From: JBBCJR01 sp037190805
GTDB lineage: Bacteria > Pseudomonadota > Alphaproteobacteria > Sphingomonadales > Sphingomonadaceae
Direction: 5' to 3'
Length of the DNA stretch: 11,897 nt
Assembly (NCBI GenBank): GCA_037190805.1
Contig: JBBCJR010000032.1
Location: 1-11,897 of the forward strand
A model generated the notes under the pieces. The model did no database searches. It saw only the letters and a list, made by a program, of their open reading frames with translations, and was not told the origin of the DNA. Position numbers and translations under genes: made by a program. Below, in pieces: positions 1 to 6,525 of the stretch (position 1 is the first letter of the stretch; each line of letters begins with the position of its first letter).

Positions 1-101
1 TGGGTGGCCGGGTGGGGTGCGGGCCGGTGCCGCCATGTGCCGCGAGGCGCATCATCAATCCCATGACGCGGCCGTCGAAAGCCGCTAGGGGAAACCGCGT
101 C

Positions 102-1220
102 ATGACCGACATCTCCCCCGCCCTTCTGCCCGAAGGCCTCAGCGATCGTCTGCCGCCGGAGGCGGAGGCGCTGTCGCGCGTGCGCCGGGCCGTCCTCGAT
201 GCCACCGCTGCGCATGGATATGCGCGCGTCGAGCCGCCGCTGGCCGAGTTCGAGGTCAACCTCGTCGGTCGCATGAAAGCCGCCCGCGCCGTCGACCTGC
301 TGCGCGTCGTCGACCCGGTGTCGCAGCGCACGCTGGCGCTGCGCCCCGACATCACCACCCAGATCAGCCGCATCGCGGCTACCCGGCTCGCCACGGCCGC
401 GCGCCCGCTGCGCCTGGCCTATGCCGGGCAGGTGCTGAAGGTGCGCGGCACGATGCTGCGCCCCGAGCGCGAAATGTGTCAGGCCGGTGCGGAGTTGATC
501 GGCAGCGACGGGGTCGCCGCCGTGATCGAGGCGCTGACGGTCGCTATCGACGCCCTCGAACAAGCCGGCGCAACCCGCCTGTCAGTGGACCTAACCCTGC
601 CCGACCTCGTGCCCACATTGGCCGCCGGGGCATTGCCGATCGCGCCCGACACGATCGCCGCCGTGCAGGCGGAACTGGACGGCAAGGACGCCGGGGCGCT
701 GCCCGCGCTCGGTGCCGAGGCCTATCTGCCATTGATCGAGGCGGCGGGACCGCTCGATCAGGCGCTGGCGCGGCTGGGAGCGCTGGCCGGCAACGCTGCG
801 CTCGACGATCGGCTGGAGCGCGTGCGCCGGGTGGGCGCCGCCATCACCGGACGAGTCGGCGTGACGCTCGACCCCACGGAACGTCATGGCTTCGAATATC
901 AGAGCTGGATCGGTTTTTCGCTGTTCGCCGAGGGCGTGCGCGGCGAGGTCGGGCGCGGCGGCAGCTATAGCGTCGTCCACGCCGATGGCCGCGAGGAGCC
1001 GGCGGTCGGATTCTCTCTCTATCTCGACCCGCTCATCGGGGCGGTCACGTCCACGCCGGCACCGCGCCGGCTGTTCGTGCCCCTGGATAGCGATCCCAGC
1101 GTTGCCGCCCGGTTTCGCGCCGACGGCTGGACGACCATTGCGGCGCTCGACGCCGACGCCGATCCGCATGCCGCCGGCTGCACCCATTTGCTGCGGGACG
1201 GCACCGCCGTTCCCCTCTGA
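102..1220 (+). CDS. hisZ: HisZ, ATP phosphoribosyltransferase regulatory subunit
   Basis: HisZ is a catalytically inactive paralogue of histidyl-tRNA synthetase. It assembles with the short form of HisG and makes that enzyme active and histidine-sensitive at the first step of histidine synthesis (ATP + PRPP), in the cytosol. The 372-residue product shows the class II synthetase-like core: LRPDITTQISR at about 80-90, YAGQVLK at 107-113, REMCQAGAELIG at 123-134, then the family block DPTERHGFEYQSW and the Gly-rich GEVGRGGSY near residues 255-290, ending with a motif-3-like VGFSLYLDPL. I chose the ATG at 102 because AGGGGA at 87-92 sits 9 bases ahead; in-frame ATGs at 12 and 63 lack such a site and would add unconserved residues. 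purA follows 25 bp downstream. Known biology predicts a short HisG elsewhere in the genome. Identification is secure; the exact start is slightly less so. Confidence 0.95.
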   Translation: MTDISPALLPEGLSDRLPPEAEALSRVRRAVLDATAAHGYARVEPPLAEFEVNLVGRMKAARAVDLLRVVDPVSQRTLALRPDITTQISRIAATRLATAARPLRLAYAGQVLKVRGTMLRPEREMCQAGAELIGSDGVAAVIEALTVAIDALEQAGATRLSVDLTLPDLVPTLAAGALPIAPDTIAAVQAELDGKDAGALPALGAEAYLPLIEAAGPLDQALARLGALAGNAALDDRLERVRRVGAAITGRVGVTLDPTERHGFEYQSWIGFSLFAEGVRGEVGRGGSYSVVHADGREEPAVGFSLYLDPLIGAVTSTPAPRRLFVPLDSDPSVAARFRADGWTTIAALDADADPHAAGCTHLLRDGTAVPL

Positions 1221-1245
1221 CCTTCGACACGGAGTTTTCGCGACC

Positions 1246-2535
1246 ATGGCCAACGTCACCGTCATCGGCGCCCAGTGGGGCGATGAGGGCAAGGGCAAGA
1301 TCGTCGACTGGCTGGCCAGCAAGGCCGACGTCGTCGTCCGCTTTCAGGGCGGCCACAATGCCGGCCATACGCTGGTCGTCGGCAACCAGGTCTACAAGCT
1401 GTCGCTGCTGCCGTCGGGCATCGTGCGCGGCACGCTGTCGGTGATCGGCAACGGCGTCGTTCTCGACCCCTGGCATTTCCGCGCCGAGGTGGAGAAATTG
1501 ACCGATCAGGGTGTGTCGATCACGCCCGAGACGCTGCACATCGCCGAGACTTGTCCGCTGATCCTGCCGTTTCATCGCGATCTCGACGGACTGCGCGAGG
1601 ACGCCTCCGGCGCCGGCAAGATCGGCACCACCCGGCGCGGTATCGGCCCGGCCTATGAGGACAAGGTCGGCCGCCGCGCCATCCGCCTGTGCGACCTCGC
1701 CCATCTCGACGATCTGGAGCTTCAGCTCGACCGCATCTGCGCCCATCACGACGCGCTGCGCGCCGGGTTCGGCGAGGCGCCGATCGACCGCGCGCGCCTC
1801 ACCGCCGACCTTGCCGAGATCGCCGATTTCATGCTGCCCTATGCCAAGCCGGTGTGGGTGACGCTCAACCAGGCGCGCAAGCGTGGCGACCGCATCCTGT
1901 TCGAAGGCGCGCAGGGCACCCTGCTGGACGTCGATCACGGCACCTATCCGTTCGTGACCTCGTCCAACACCATCGCCGGCACCGCCGCCGGCGGGTCGGG
2001 CCTGGGTCCCTCCTCGGTCGGCTTCGTCCTGGGTATCGTCAAGGCCTATACCACGCGCGTCGGCTCTGGCCCCTTCCCGACCGAGCTTGAGGATGAAGTC
2101 GGCCAGCGCCTCGGCGAGCGCGGCCACGAGTTCGGCACCGTCACCGGCCGCAAGCGCCGCTGCGGCTGGTTCGACGCCGTTCTGGTCCGCCAGTCGGCGG
2201 CCGTGTCGGGCATCACCGGCATCGCGCTGACCAAGCTCGACGTCCTCGACGGGTTCGACGAGCTGAAGATCTGCGTCGGGTACCGGCTTGGCGACAGGAC
2301 CTATGACTATTTGCCCCCCCACCCGCAGGATCAGGCCAAGGTAGAGCCGATCTACGAGACGATCGAAGGGTGGAGCGAATCGACCGCCGGCGCCCGAAGC
2401 TGGGCGGAACTGCCAGCGCAGGCGATCAAATATATCCGACGGGTGGAAGAGCTGATCGAGTGCCCGGTTGCGCTCGTCTCCACCAGCCCGGAGCGCGAGG
2501 ACACCATTCTCGTGCGCGATCCCTTCGCTGATTGA
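1246..2535 (+). CDS. purA: Adenylosuccinate synthetase
   Basis: This cytosolic enzyme joins IMP and aspartate using GTP to make adenylosuccinate, the first committed step from IMP to AMP. The 429-residue product has the usual family length. The N-terminal GAQWGDEGKGK (8-18) carries the catalytic Asp13, and FQGGHNAGHTLVV (33-45) carries the catalytic His41. Further family blocks are GTTRRGIGPAYEDK, FEGAQGTLLDVDHGTYPFVTSSN, GTVTGRKRRCGWFDAV and the guanine-binding TKLDVLDGF. The ATG at 1246 is preceded by GGAG at 1231-1234, 11 bases upstream. An open frame continues upstream through hisZ but encodes nothing PurA-like, so the longer start is rejected. It is probably co-transcribed with hisZ. The gene converges on a minus-strand gene whose stop codon lies 16 bp away. 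No key residue is missing. Confidence 0.98.
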   Translation: MANVTVIGAQWGDEGKGKIVDWLASKADVVVRFQGGHNAGHTLVVGNQVYKLSLLPSGIVRGTLSVIGNGVVLDPWHFRAEVEKLTDQGVSITPETLHIAETCPLILPFHRDLDGLREDASGAGKIGTTRRGIGPAYEDKVGRRAIRLCDLAHLDDLELQLDRICAHHDALRAGFGEAPIDRARLTADLAEIADFMLPYAKPVWVTLNQARKRGDRILFEGAQGTLLDVDHGTYPFVTSSNTIAGTAAGGSGLGPSSVGFVLGIVKAYTTRVGSGPFPTELEDEVGQRLGERGHEFGTVTGRKRRCGWFDAVLVRQSAAVSGITGIALTKLDVLDGFDELKICVGYRLGDRTYDYLPPHPQDQAKVEPIYETIEGWSESTAGARSWAELPAQAIKYIRRVEELIECPVALVSTSPEREDTILVRDPFAD

Positions 2536-2542
2536 ACGGCCT

Positions 2543-2561
2543 GCGGGACGACTATTCCCGC
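2543..2561. terminator. Hairpin between convergent genes, possible terminator
   Basis: GCGGGA (2543-2548) and TCCCGC (2556-2561) form a perfect 6-bp inverted repeat with a 7-base loop. It lies 7 bases past the purA stop, and its loop contains the stop codon of the opposing gene. No T-run follows on either strand, so it is not a canonical intrinsic terminator. It might stall polymerase from both sides or be fortuitous. Confidence 0.3.
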
Positions 2562-2893
2562 TGCTGCTCCTGCCGCCGTATCTCGTCTCCGATCTTCTGG
2601 TCGCGAACGGGATTCGACAGATTGTCGGCGCCAGGCTGGCCTGACGGAGATTGCAGGCGGCCCGGATCGCCCGGCACCATCGGGCGCGGCAGCGTATCTG
2701 CGGGCGCGGTTTGAACAGGCTCCAGCGTGTCGCCCCCCACTGTGCCGTCGGGATTGGATAACGAGGCGGGCGCAGTGTCCGGCGCGGGAAGCTGCTGGCC
2801 CGCCTGCGGCGGCATCTGCGGGGGCGGCAGTTGCGCCAGCGCGGCAGCGGGCAGGACGATCAGCCCCGCAGCGAGAAATGGGCCGATATTCAT
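2552..2893 (-). CDS. Small exported proline-rich protein, function unknown
   Basis: I do not recognise this 113-residue protein. Residues 1-20 look like a signal peptide: a hydrophobic core (FLAAGLIVLPAAALA) ends in Ala-Leu-Ala before Gln21, although the n-region has no positive charge. The mature part is Pro/Gln-rich at 22-45, contains several Asn-Pro and Asp-Pro steps, and ends in a charged helix-like tail (about 97-113, Arg/Glu/Gln). It has no cysteine and is probably largely disordered in the periplasm. I chose the ATG at 2893 because AGGAG lies 7 bases upstream (2901-2905); the frame stays open to 3076, but that extension overlaps acyP and would bury the signal peptide. It lies 88 bp after acyP on the same strand and could be read through from that operon or have its own promoter. 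Its ribosome-binding site is inside a strong inverted repeat, listed separately. Confidence 0.75.
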   Translation of the reverse strand: MNIGPFLAAGLIVLPAAALAQLPPPQMPPQAGQQLPAPDTAPASLSNPDGTVGGDTLEPVQTAPADTLPRPMVPGDPGRLQSPSGQPGADNLSNPVRDQKIGDEIRRQEQQRE

Positions 2894-2896
2894 GAT

Positions 2897-2929
2897 GCGT
2901 CTCCTATCCAGCCTACCAGATAGAGACGC
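2897..2929 (-). promoter_or_regulatory. Leader hairpin enclosing the Shine-Dalgarno sequence
   Basis: On the minus-strand transcript, GCGUCUCUAUC (2929-2919) can pair with GAUAGGAGACGC (2908-2897) across a 10-base loop, giving 11 base pairs with one bulged G. The 3' arm contains the AGGAG ribosome-binding site (2905-2901) of the small exported protein and ends three bases before its ATG. If the stem forms, the site is masked. This geometry resembles RNA thermometers and other translational switches, but it is not a match to ROSE or fourU motifs. The repeat is seen directly; the regulatory role is inferred. Confidence 0.55.
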
Positions 2930-2953
2930 ACGGCCTTGGCACTCGGCCCCGGC

Positions 2954-2971
2954 GGCAGCGATGAAGCTGCC
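2954..2971 (-). terminator. Hairpin downstream of acyP, possible 3' end of operon
   Basis: GGCAGC (2954-2959) and GCTGCC (2966-2971) form a perfect 6-bp inverted repeat with a 6-base loop. It begins 10 bases past the acyP stop codon in the direction of transcription. It is followed by G/C-rich sequence rather than T residues, so at most it is a Rho-assisted or 3'-stabilising structure. Confidence 0.3.
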
Positions 2972-2981
2972 CCAAAGCGCG

Positions 2982-3266
2982 CTAAACGGTGTCGCGCTGC
3001 TCGAACCCCTCGGCATCCACCACGCCGACCTCATCGACCGAAACCTCGTCGACGCGTGCCCGCATCGGTCCCTCATGACAGCAGCGGATCAGCTCGATAA
3101 TGGCCGGCTCCGGGCCCCTGGCCACGATCTCGACACTGCCATCACGGCGGTTGCGCACCCAGCCGGTCAAGTCGAGGGCGCGGGCGGTTTCGACCGTCCA
3201 GGCCCGGAAGAACACGCCCTGCACCCTGCCCCGCACGATGATGTGGCGGGCAATGGCAGGGGTCAT
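2982..3266 (-). CDS. acyP: Acylphosphatase
   Basis: Acylphosphatase (EC 3.6.1.7) hydrolyses acyl phosphates to a carboxylate and phosphate in the cytosol. The 94-residue length is typical for this single-domain ferredoxin-like fold. The signature RGRVQGVFFRAWT carries the phosphate-binding Arg21, and GWVRNRRDGSVEI carries the catalytic Asn39; both essential residues are present. The ATG overlaps the aroC stop by four bases (ATGA), and no good Shine-Dalgarno sequence precedes it, which suggests translation coupled to aroC. It is the last gene of the fabI-aroC run. Its physiological substrate in bacteria is uncertain, and nothing here identifies one. Confidence 0.93.
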   Translation of the reverse strand: MTPAIARHIIVRGRVQGVFFRAWTVETARALDLTGWVRNRRDGSVEIVARGPEPAIIELIRCCHEGPMRARVDEVSVDEVGVVDAEGFEQRDTV

Positions 3267-4336
3267 TCGATCTGGGCCCGGTGCAGCAGCTTCTGATCGG
3301 CAAGGACCAGCGCCATCATCGCCTCCACGACCGGCGCCGCGCGGATGCCGACGCAGGGATCATGACGGCCCTTGGTGACAATATCGGTCGCATCGCCGCT
3401 CCGGTCGACGGTTTCAACCGGCGTCAGGATGGACGAGGTCGGCTTCAGCGCGACGCGCACCACCACCGGCTGCCCCGTGGCGATACCGCCAGCGATCCCT
3501 CCGGCATGGTTGGCAAGGAAGCGGGGACGACCATCGTCGCCGGGACGCATCGGATCGGCATTCTCCTCGCCCCGCAGGCGCGCGGCGGCAAAGCCGTCAC
3601 CGATCTCCACGCCCTTGACGGCGTTGATGCTCATCATTCCCGCCGCCAACTCGCTATCGAGCTTGGCATAGAGGGGCGCGCCCCAGCCGGCCGGCACGCC
3701 GGTCGCCACGCATTCAACGACCGCGCCGACGCTCGACCCCGCCTTCCGTGTCCGGTCGAGCAGCTCCGTCCAACGGGCGACGGCGCCCGGATCGGGGCAG
3801 AAGAAAGGATTGTTGTCGATCTCGGCCTCATCGAACGCGGCCCGGTCGATGACGTCACCGCCGATTTCGACCAGATAGGCGCGGATGCGGATGCCGTCGC
3901 CCAAAACAGCGCGCGCCACCGCGCCCGCCGCGACCCGCGCCGCCGTTTCGCGGGCCGAGGATCGACCTCCGCCACGATAGTCGCGAAACCCGTATTTGGC
4001 GTCATAGGCATAGTCGGCATGGCCGGGCCGATAGGCCTTCGCGACTTCGGAATAATCCTTCGACCGCTGGTCGACATTTTCGATCATCAGGCTGATCGGG
4101 GTGCCGGTCGTCCGCCCTTCGAACACACCTGACAGGATCCGCACCGCGTCCGGCTCCTGCCGCTGGGTAGTAAAGCGCGAGGTGCCGGGACGCCGCCGGT
4201 TCAGCCACGGTTGGATATCATCCTCGGACAGCGCAAGGCCCGGCGGGCAGCCGTCGATCACCGCGCCCAGCGCCGGCCCATGGCTCTCGCCCCAGGTGGA
4301 GAAACGGAACACGCGGCCAAAGCTGTTCCAACTCAT
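3263..4336 (-). CDS. aroC: Chorismate synthase
   Basis: Chorismate synthase converts 5-enolpyruvylshikimate-3-phosphate to chorismate, the last step of the shikimate pathway, using reduced FMN as a non-consumed cofactor. The 357-residue product is full length. Family blocks are present in order: FGRVFRFSTWGESHG (6-20), RRRPGTS (48-53), AYRPGHADY (101-109), YRGGGRSSARETAARVAAG (120-138) and, near the C-terminus, VTKGRHDPCVGIRAAPVVEAM. The start has a clear AAGGAG (4344-4349) seven bases upstream, inside the end of the preceding gene, and its ATG overlaps that gene's stop (ATGA). The stop in turn overlaps the acyP start. Expression is therefore probably tied to fabI, with additional independent ribosome loading at aroC. 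Confidence 0.98.
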   Translation of the reverse strand: MSWNSFGRVFRFSTWGESHGPALGAVIDGCPPGLALSEDDIQPWLNRRRPGTSRFTTQRQEPDAVRILSGVFEGRTTGTPISLMIENVDQRSKDYSEVAKAYRPGHADYAYDAKYGFRDYRGGGRSSARETAARVAAGAVARAVLGDGIRIRAYLVEIGGDVIDRAAFDEAEIDNNPFFCPDPGAVARWTELLDRTRKAGSSVGAVVECVATGVPAGWGAPLYAKLDSELAAGMMSINAVKGVEIGDGFAAARLRGEENADPMRPGDDGRPRFLANHAGGIAGGIATGQPVVVRVALKPTSSILTPVETVDRSGDATDIVTKGRHDPCVGIRAAPVVEAMMALVLADQKLLHRAQIE

Positions 4337-4755
4337 GGCGCATCTCCTTCCAGATCGCCCGCGTCACCACCGCTGTCGTTCAGCGCCTCGAAGGTTCGGG
4401 TCAGCTTGTCACACGCGCTTGCGGCCGCCTGACAGCTGATCTTCATGCGGATGGTCATGACGCCGCCTTCGTCTTCCACCTGCCGGCAGACAGCGGCCGG
4501 ATAGGCCGGATTCTCCGCCGTCGCGAAGGTCCAGATCGCCTGATCCTCCGCCGAGACGAAGTTGACGTAGGATTTGGGCGCCTTGGCTGGCGCGAACCGC
4601 TTGTCGGCCCGGACCGCTTTTTCAAACCCGCGTGCATCCGCAGCGACGATACCGCACATCCTGTCCGACGCACCCGCAACAGGGGGAGCAGCCAGGGCCG
4701 CGACCGTGCCGCCAAATGCCGATCCCATGGAAAAGAGCGCCACCGCCCGGATCAT
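4333..4755 (-). CDS. Small exported cysteine-containing protein between fabI and aroC
   Basis: I do not recognise a named family for this 140-residue protein. Residues 1-22 form a likely signal peptide (MIRAVALFSM..., hydrophobic, AALA before Ala23), so it is expected in the periplasm. The mature part has four cysteines (34, 90, 108, 115), an even number compatible with two disulfides, and alternating strand/helix-like stretches around SYVNFVSAEDQAIWTF and GGVMTIRMKISC. The tail (126-140) is acidic and Gly/Asp-rich. The ATG overlaps the fabI stop (ATGA) with no obvious Shine-Dalgarno site, and its own stop overlaps the aroC start, so it is embedded in the operon and probably translationally coupled. 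Third-position G/C is high like its neighbours, supporting a real gene. Function is unknown; operon membership alone does not show a role in lipid or aromatic synthesis. Confidence 0.82.
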   Translation of the reverse strand: MIRAVALFSMGSAFGGTVAALAAPPVAGASDRMCGIVAADARGFEKAVRADKRFAPAKAPKSYVNFVSAEDQAIWTFATAENPAYPAAVCRQVEDEGGVMTIRMKISCQAAASACDKLTRTFEALNDSGGDAGDLEGDAP

Positions 4756-5555
4756 GCCAGGGCGATATCCGGGGCGTCCTCTGCCTTCATGCCGATGACA
4801 TTGTAGCCGGCATCGACATGATGAATCTCGCCGGTGACACCGGAAGCGAGATCGGACAGGAGATAGAGGCCAGCGCCGCCGACATCCTCGATGGTGACGT
4901 TACGGCGCAGCGGCGAGTTCAGCTCGTTCCATTTCAGGATATAGCGGAAATCACCGATGCCCGACGCCGCCAGGGTCTTGATCGGCCCGGCTGAGACGGC
5001 GTTGACCCGGATATTTTCCGGCCCGAGGTCCATCGCCAGATATTTGACCGAGGCTTCCAGCGCCGCCTTGGCGACACCCATGACATTGTAATGCGGCACG
5101 ACCTTTTCCGCGCCATAATAGGTCAGCGTCAGCAGGCTGCCGCCGTCGGGCATCATCGCCCGTGCCCGCCGCGCGCAGGCGACGAAGCTGTAGGCGGAGA
5201 TGTTCATCGTCATCAGGAAATTGTCGAGGCTGGTATCGACGAAGAGGCCGCGCAGTTCGTTCTTGTCCGAATAGCCGATGGCGTGGACCAGAAAGTCGAT
5301 CGTCGGCCACCGCGCCGCCAGCGTTGCGAACGCGGCATCCAGACCCGCTTCGTCCGACACGTCGCAATCGATCAGGAAATCCGATCCCAGTTCCGCCGCC
5401 AGCGGACGCACACGCTTTTCCAGCGCCTCGCCCTGATAGCTGAAGGCAAGCTCGGCGCCGTGCCCCGCCAGTGCCTTGGCGATGCCCCAGGCCAGCGACC
5501 GATCATTGGCCAGACCCATGATCAGTCCGCGCTTGCCTTCCATTATTCCGGCCAT
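4752..5555 (-). CDS. fabI: Enoyl-[acyl-carrier-protein] reductase, FabI type
   Basis: FabI reduces trans-2-enoyl-ACP with NADH, the last step of each fatty-acid elongation cycle. The 267-residue short-chain dehydrogenase has the atypical FabI nucleotide site (GLANDRSLAWGIA, 14-26), HAIGY at 91-95, and the FabI active site Tyr-x6-Lys: Tyr156 and Lys163 within YYGAEKVVPHYNVMGVAK, with the second conserved Tyr at 146. These match E. coli FabI numbering. AGPIKTLAASGI and HHVDAGYNV are also characteristic. The ATG at 5555 has AGAGG six bases upstream; the Met at residue 5 lacks an equally good site. It starts 19 bp after the BrkB-like gene and overlaps the next gene by 4 bp. The family is the target of triclosan and isoniazid-like inhibitors. 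FabI is distinguished from plain FabG by the Tyr-x6-Lys spacing. Confidence 0.97.
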   Translation of the reverse strand: MAGIMEGKRGLIMGLANDRSLAWGIAKALAGHGAELAFSYQGEALEKRVRPLAAELGSDFLIDCDVSDEAGLDAAFATLAARWPTIDFLVHAIGYSDKNELRGLFVDTSLDNFLMTMNISAYSFVACARRARAMMPDGGSLLTLTYYGAEKVVPHYNVMGVAKAALEASVKYLAMDLGPENIRVNAVSAGPIKTLAASGIGDFRYILKWNELNSPLRRNVTIEDVGGAGLYLLSDLASGVTGEIHHVDAGYNVIGMKAEDAPDIALA

Positions 5556-5574
5556 GTTCCGCCTCTTTATACGC

Positions 5575-6519
5575 CTATTCCCTGTCAGCCTCCTTTAGGC
5601 CGGTCTCGGGGGTTTCCGCCAGTGCGGCGTTGAGGTGAGCGCCGAAAACCAGCCCAAGACCCACCACATAGAAGAACAGCAGGGTGATGATCACCCCGGC
5701 AAGGCCGCCATAGGTAAGGTCATAACCGCCCAGCAGACCCAGCACCTTGGGCAGCGCCATGGTCGTGCCCATCCACCACATCGCGGTGAACAGCGCACCG
5801 GGCCATTTCGGGGCGGGGCTGAAGCGGTATTTGGACGGCGTAAGCGAATAGAACAGGAAGTAGAGCGCCCCGAACAGCGCCAGCGCGGGTGCCAGGCGCG
5901 ACAGACCGATCCAGCCGGCGACATCCCCGGCAAAGGGCAGCAGGCGGACCACGAACTCCTCCGCGCCGGTCAGGATGATCTGGGCTGAGAAGGCCAGCAT
6001 CAGCATCACCACCGAGGCGACGATGATGGCGACCGAAGCCAGGCGATAATGCCAGAATGCCTTTGAAAATCGCGTTCCATAAGCGCGACGCAGGATGTCG
6101 CGGATCGTTTCGATGAAGCTGCCGACGGTCCACAGGCCAACGAACCCGCCCAGCCACAGCAGCAGGCCCGACCGCGCGGCAAGCACATCGGCGATCGGCT
6201 TGGCCAGCACCTCGGCAACGCTGGGCGGCAGGGTTTGCAGAAAATTCGCGACCGCCTGCAGGCTGTCCCCGTCCCGCCCGAGAATTTGCGCCAGTGCCGC
6301 CATGACTATGAAGAAGGGAAACAGCGTCATCAGTGCGAGATAGGCAAGATTCCCGGCATGGATGAAGCCGTCATTATAAACGCCGACCACCACCCGCTTC
6401 GCCACTTCGAATGGATAGGTGCCGGGTCTGACCTTGGCCAGGTGGCGGTCAAGTCCGGCTTTGGCGCGGTCGATTCGCTTGGCGCGCTGTTCGGGGGCGA
6501 GCGGTGATACATCCTGCAT
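5575..6519 (-). CDS. YihY/BrkB-family inner membrane protein
   Basis: The 314-residue product is a polytopic inner-membrane protein of the YihY/BrkB (UPF0761) family, once mislabelled as ribonuclease BN. Six hydrophobic segments are visible at roughly 57-80, 118-138, 159-185, 210-226, 239-260 and 270-296. Family features include AGNLAYLALMTLFPF at the first segment, YGTRFSKAFWHYRLAS before the third, and the closing GLVFGAHLNAAL. The N-terminal 40 residues are hydrophilic and basic, presumably cytoplasmic. The ATG lies 6 bp after the stop of the J-protein gene, with no strong Shine-Dalgarno sequence, suggesting coupling. fabI follows after 19 bp. The biochemical function of the family is unsettled; proposals include envelope transport. 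Family assignment is firm, role is not. Confidence 0.93.
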   Translation of the reverse strand: MQDVSPLAPEQRAKRIDRAKAGLDRHLAKVRPGTYPFEVAKRVVVGVYNDGFIHAGNLAYLALMTLFPFFIVMAALAQILGRDGDSLQAVANFLQTLPPSVAEVLAKPIADVLAARSGLLLWLGGFVGLWTVGSFIETIRDILRRAYGTRFSKAFWHYRLASVAIIVASVVMLMLAFSAQIILTGAEEFVVRLLPFAGDVAGWIGLSRLAPALALFGALYFLFYSLTPSKYRFSPAPKWPGALFTAMWWMGTTMALPKVLGLLGGYDLTYGGLAGVIITLLFFYVVGLGLVFGAHLNAALAETPETGLKEADRE

Positions 6520-6525
6520 GGGTGA

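Noticed and set aside
1..64. Possible divergent gene start on the minus strand (ATG at 62-64) or the tail of a plus-strand gene ending at the TAG at 86-88.
   Set aside because: Too little sequence and no ribosome site for the minus-strand start; the plus-strand tail cannot be matched to any family. Nothing supports either.
886..1245. Long in-frame extension upstream of purA.
   Set aside because: It overlaps hisZ in another frame, is Arg/Ser-rich shadow sequence, and PurA proteins begin at the ATG at 1246.
1045..2322. 425-codon open frame antisense to purA.
   Set aside because: A GC-rich shadow frame; PurA motifs on the other strand are unambiguous, and no family features are seen in the antisense product.
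2897..2929. Interpreting the leader hairpin as a ROSE thermometer.
   Set aside because: The UYGCU element expected opposite the ribosome site is absent; only the masked-site layout and bulged G are shared.
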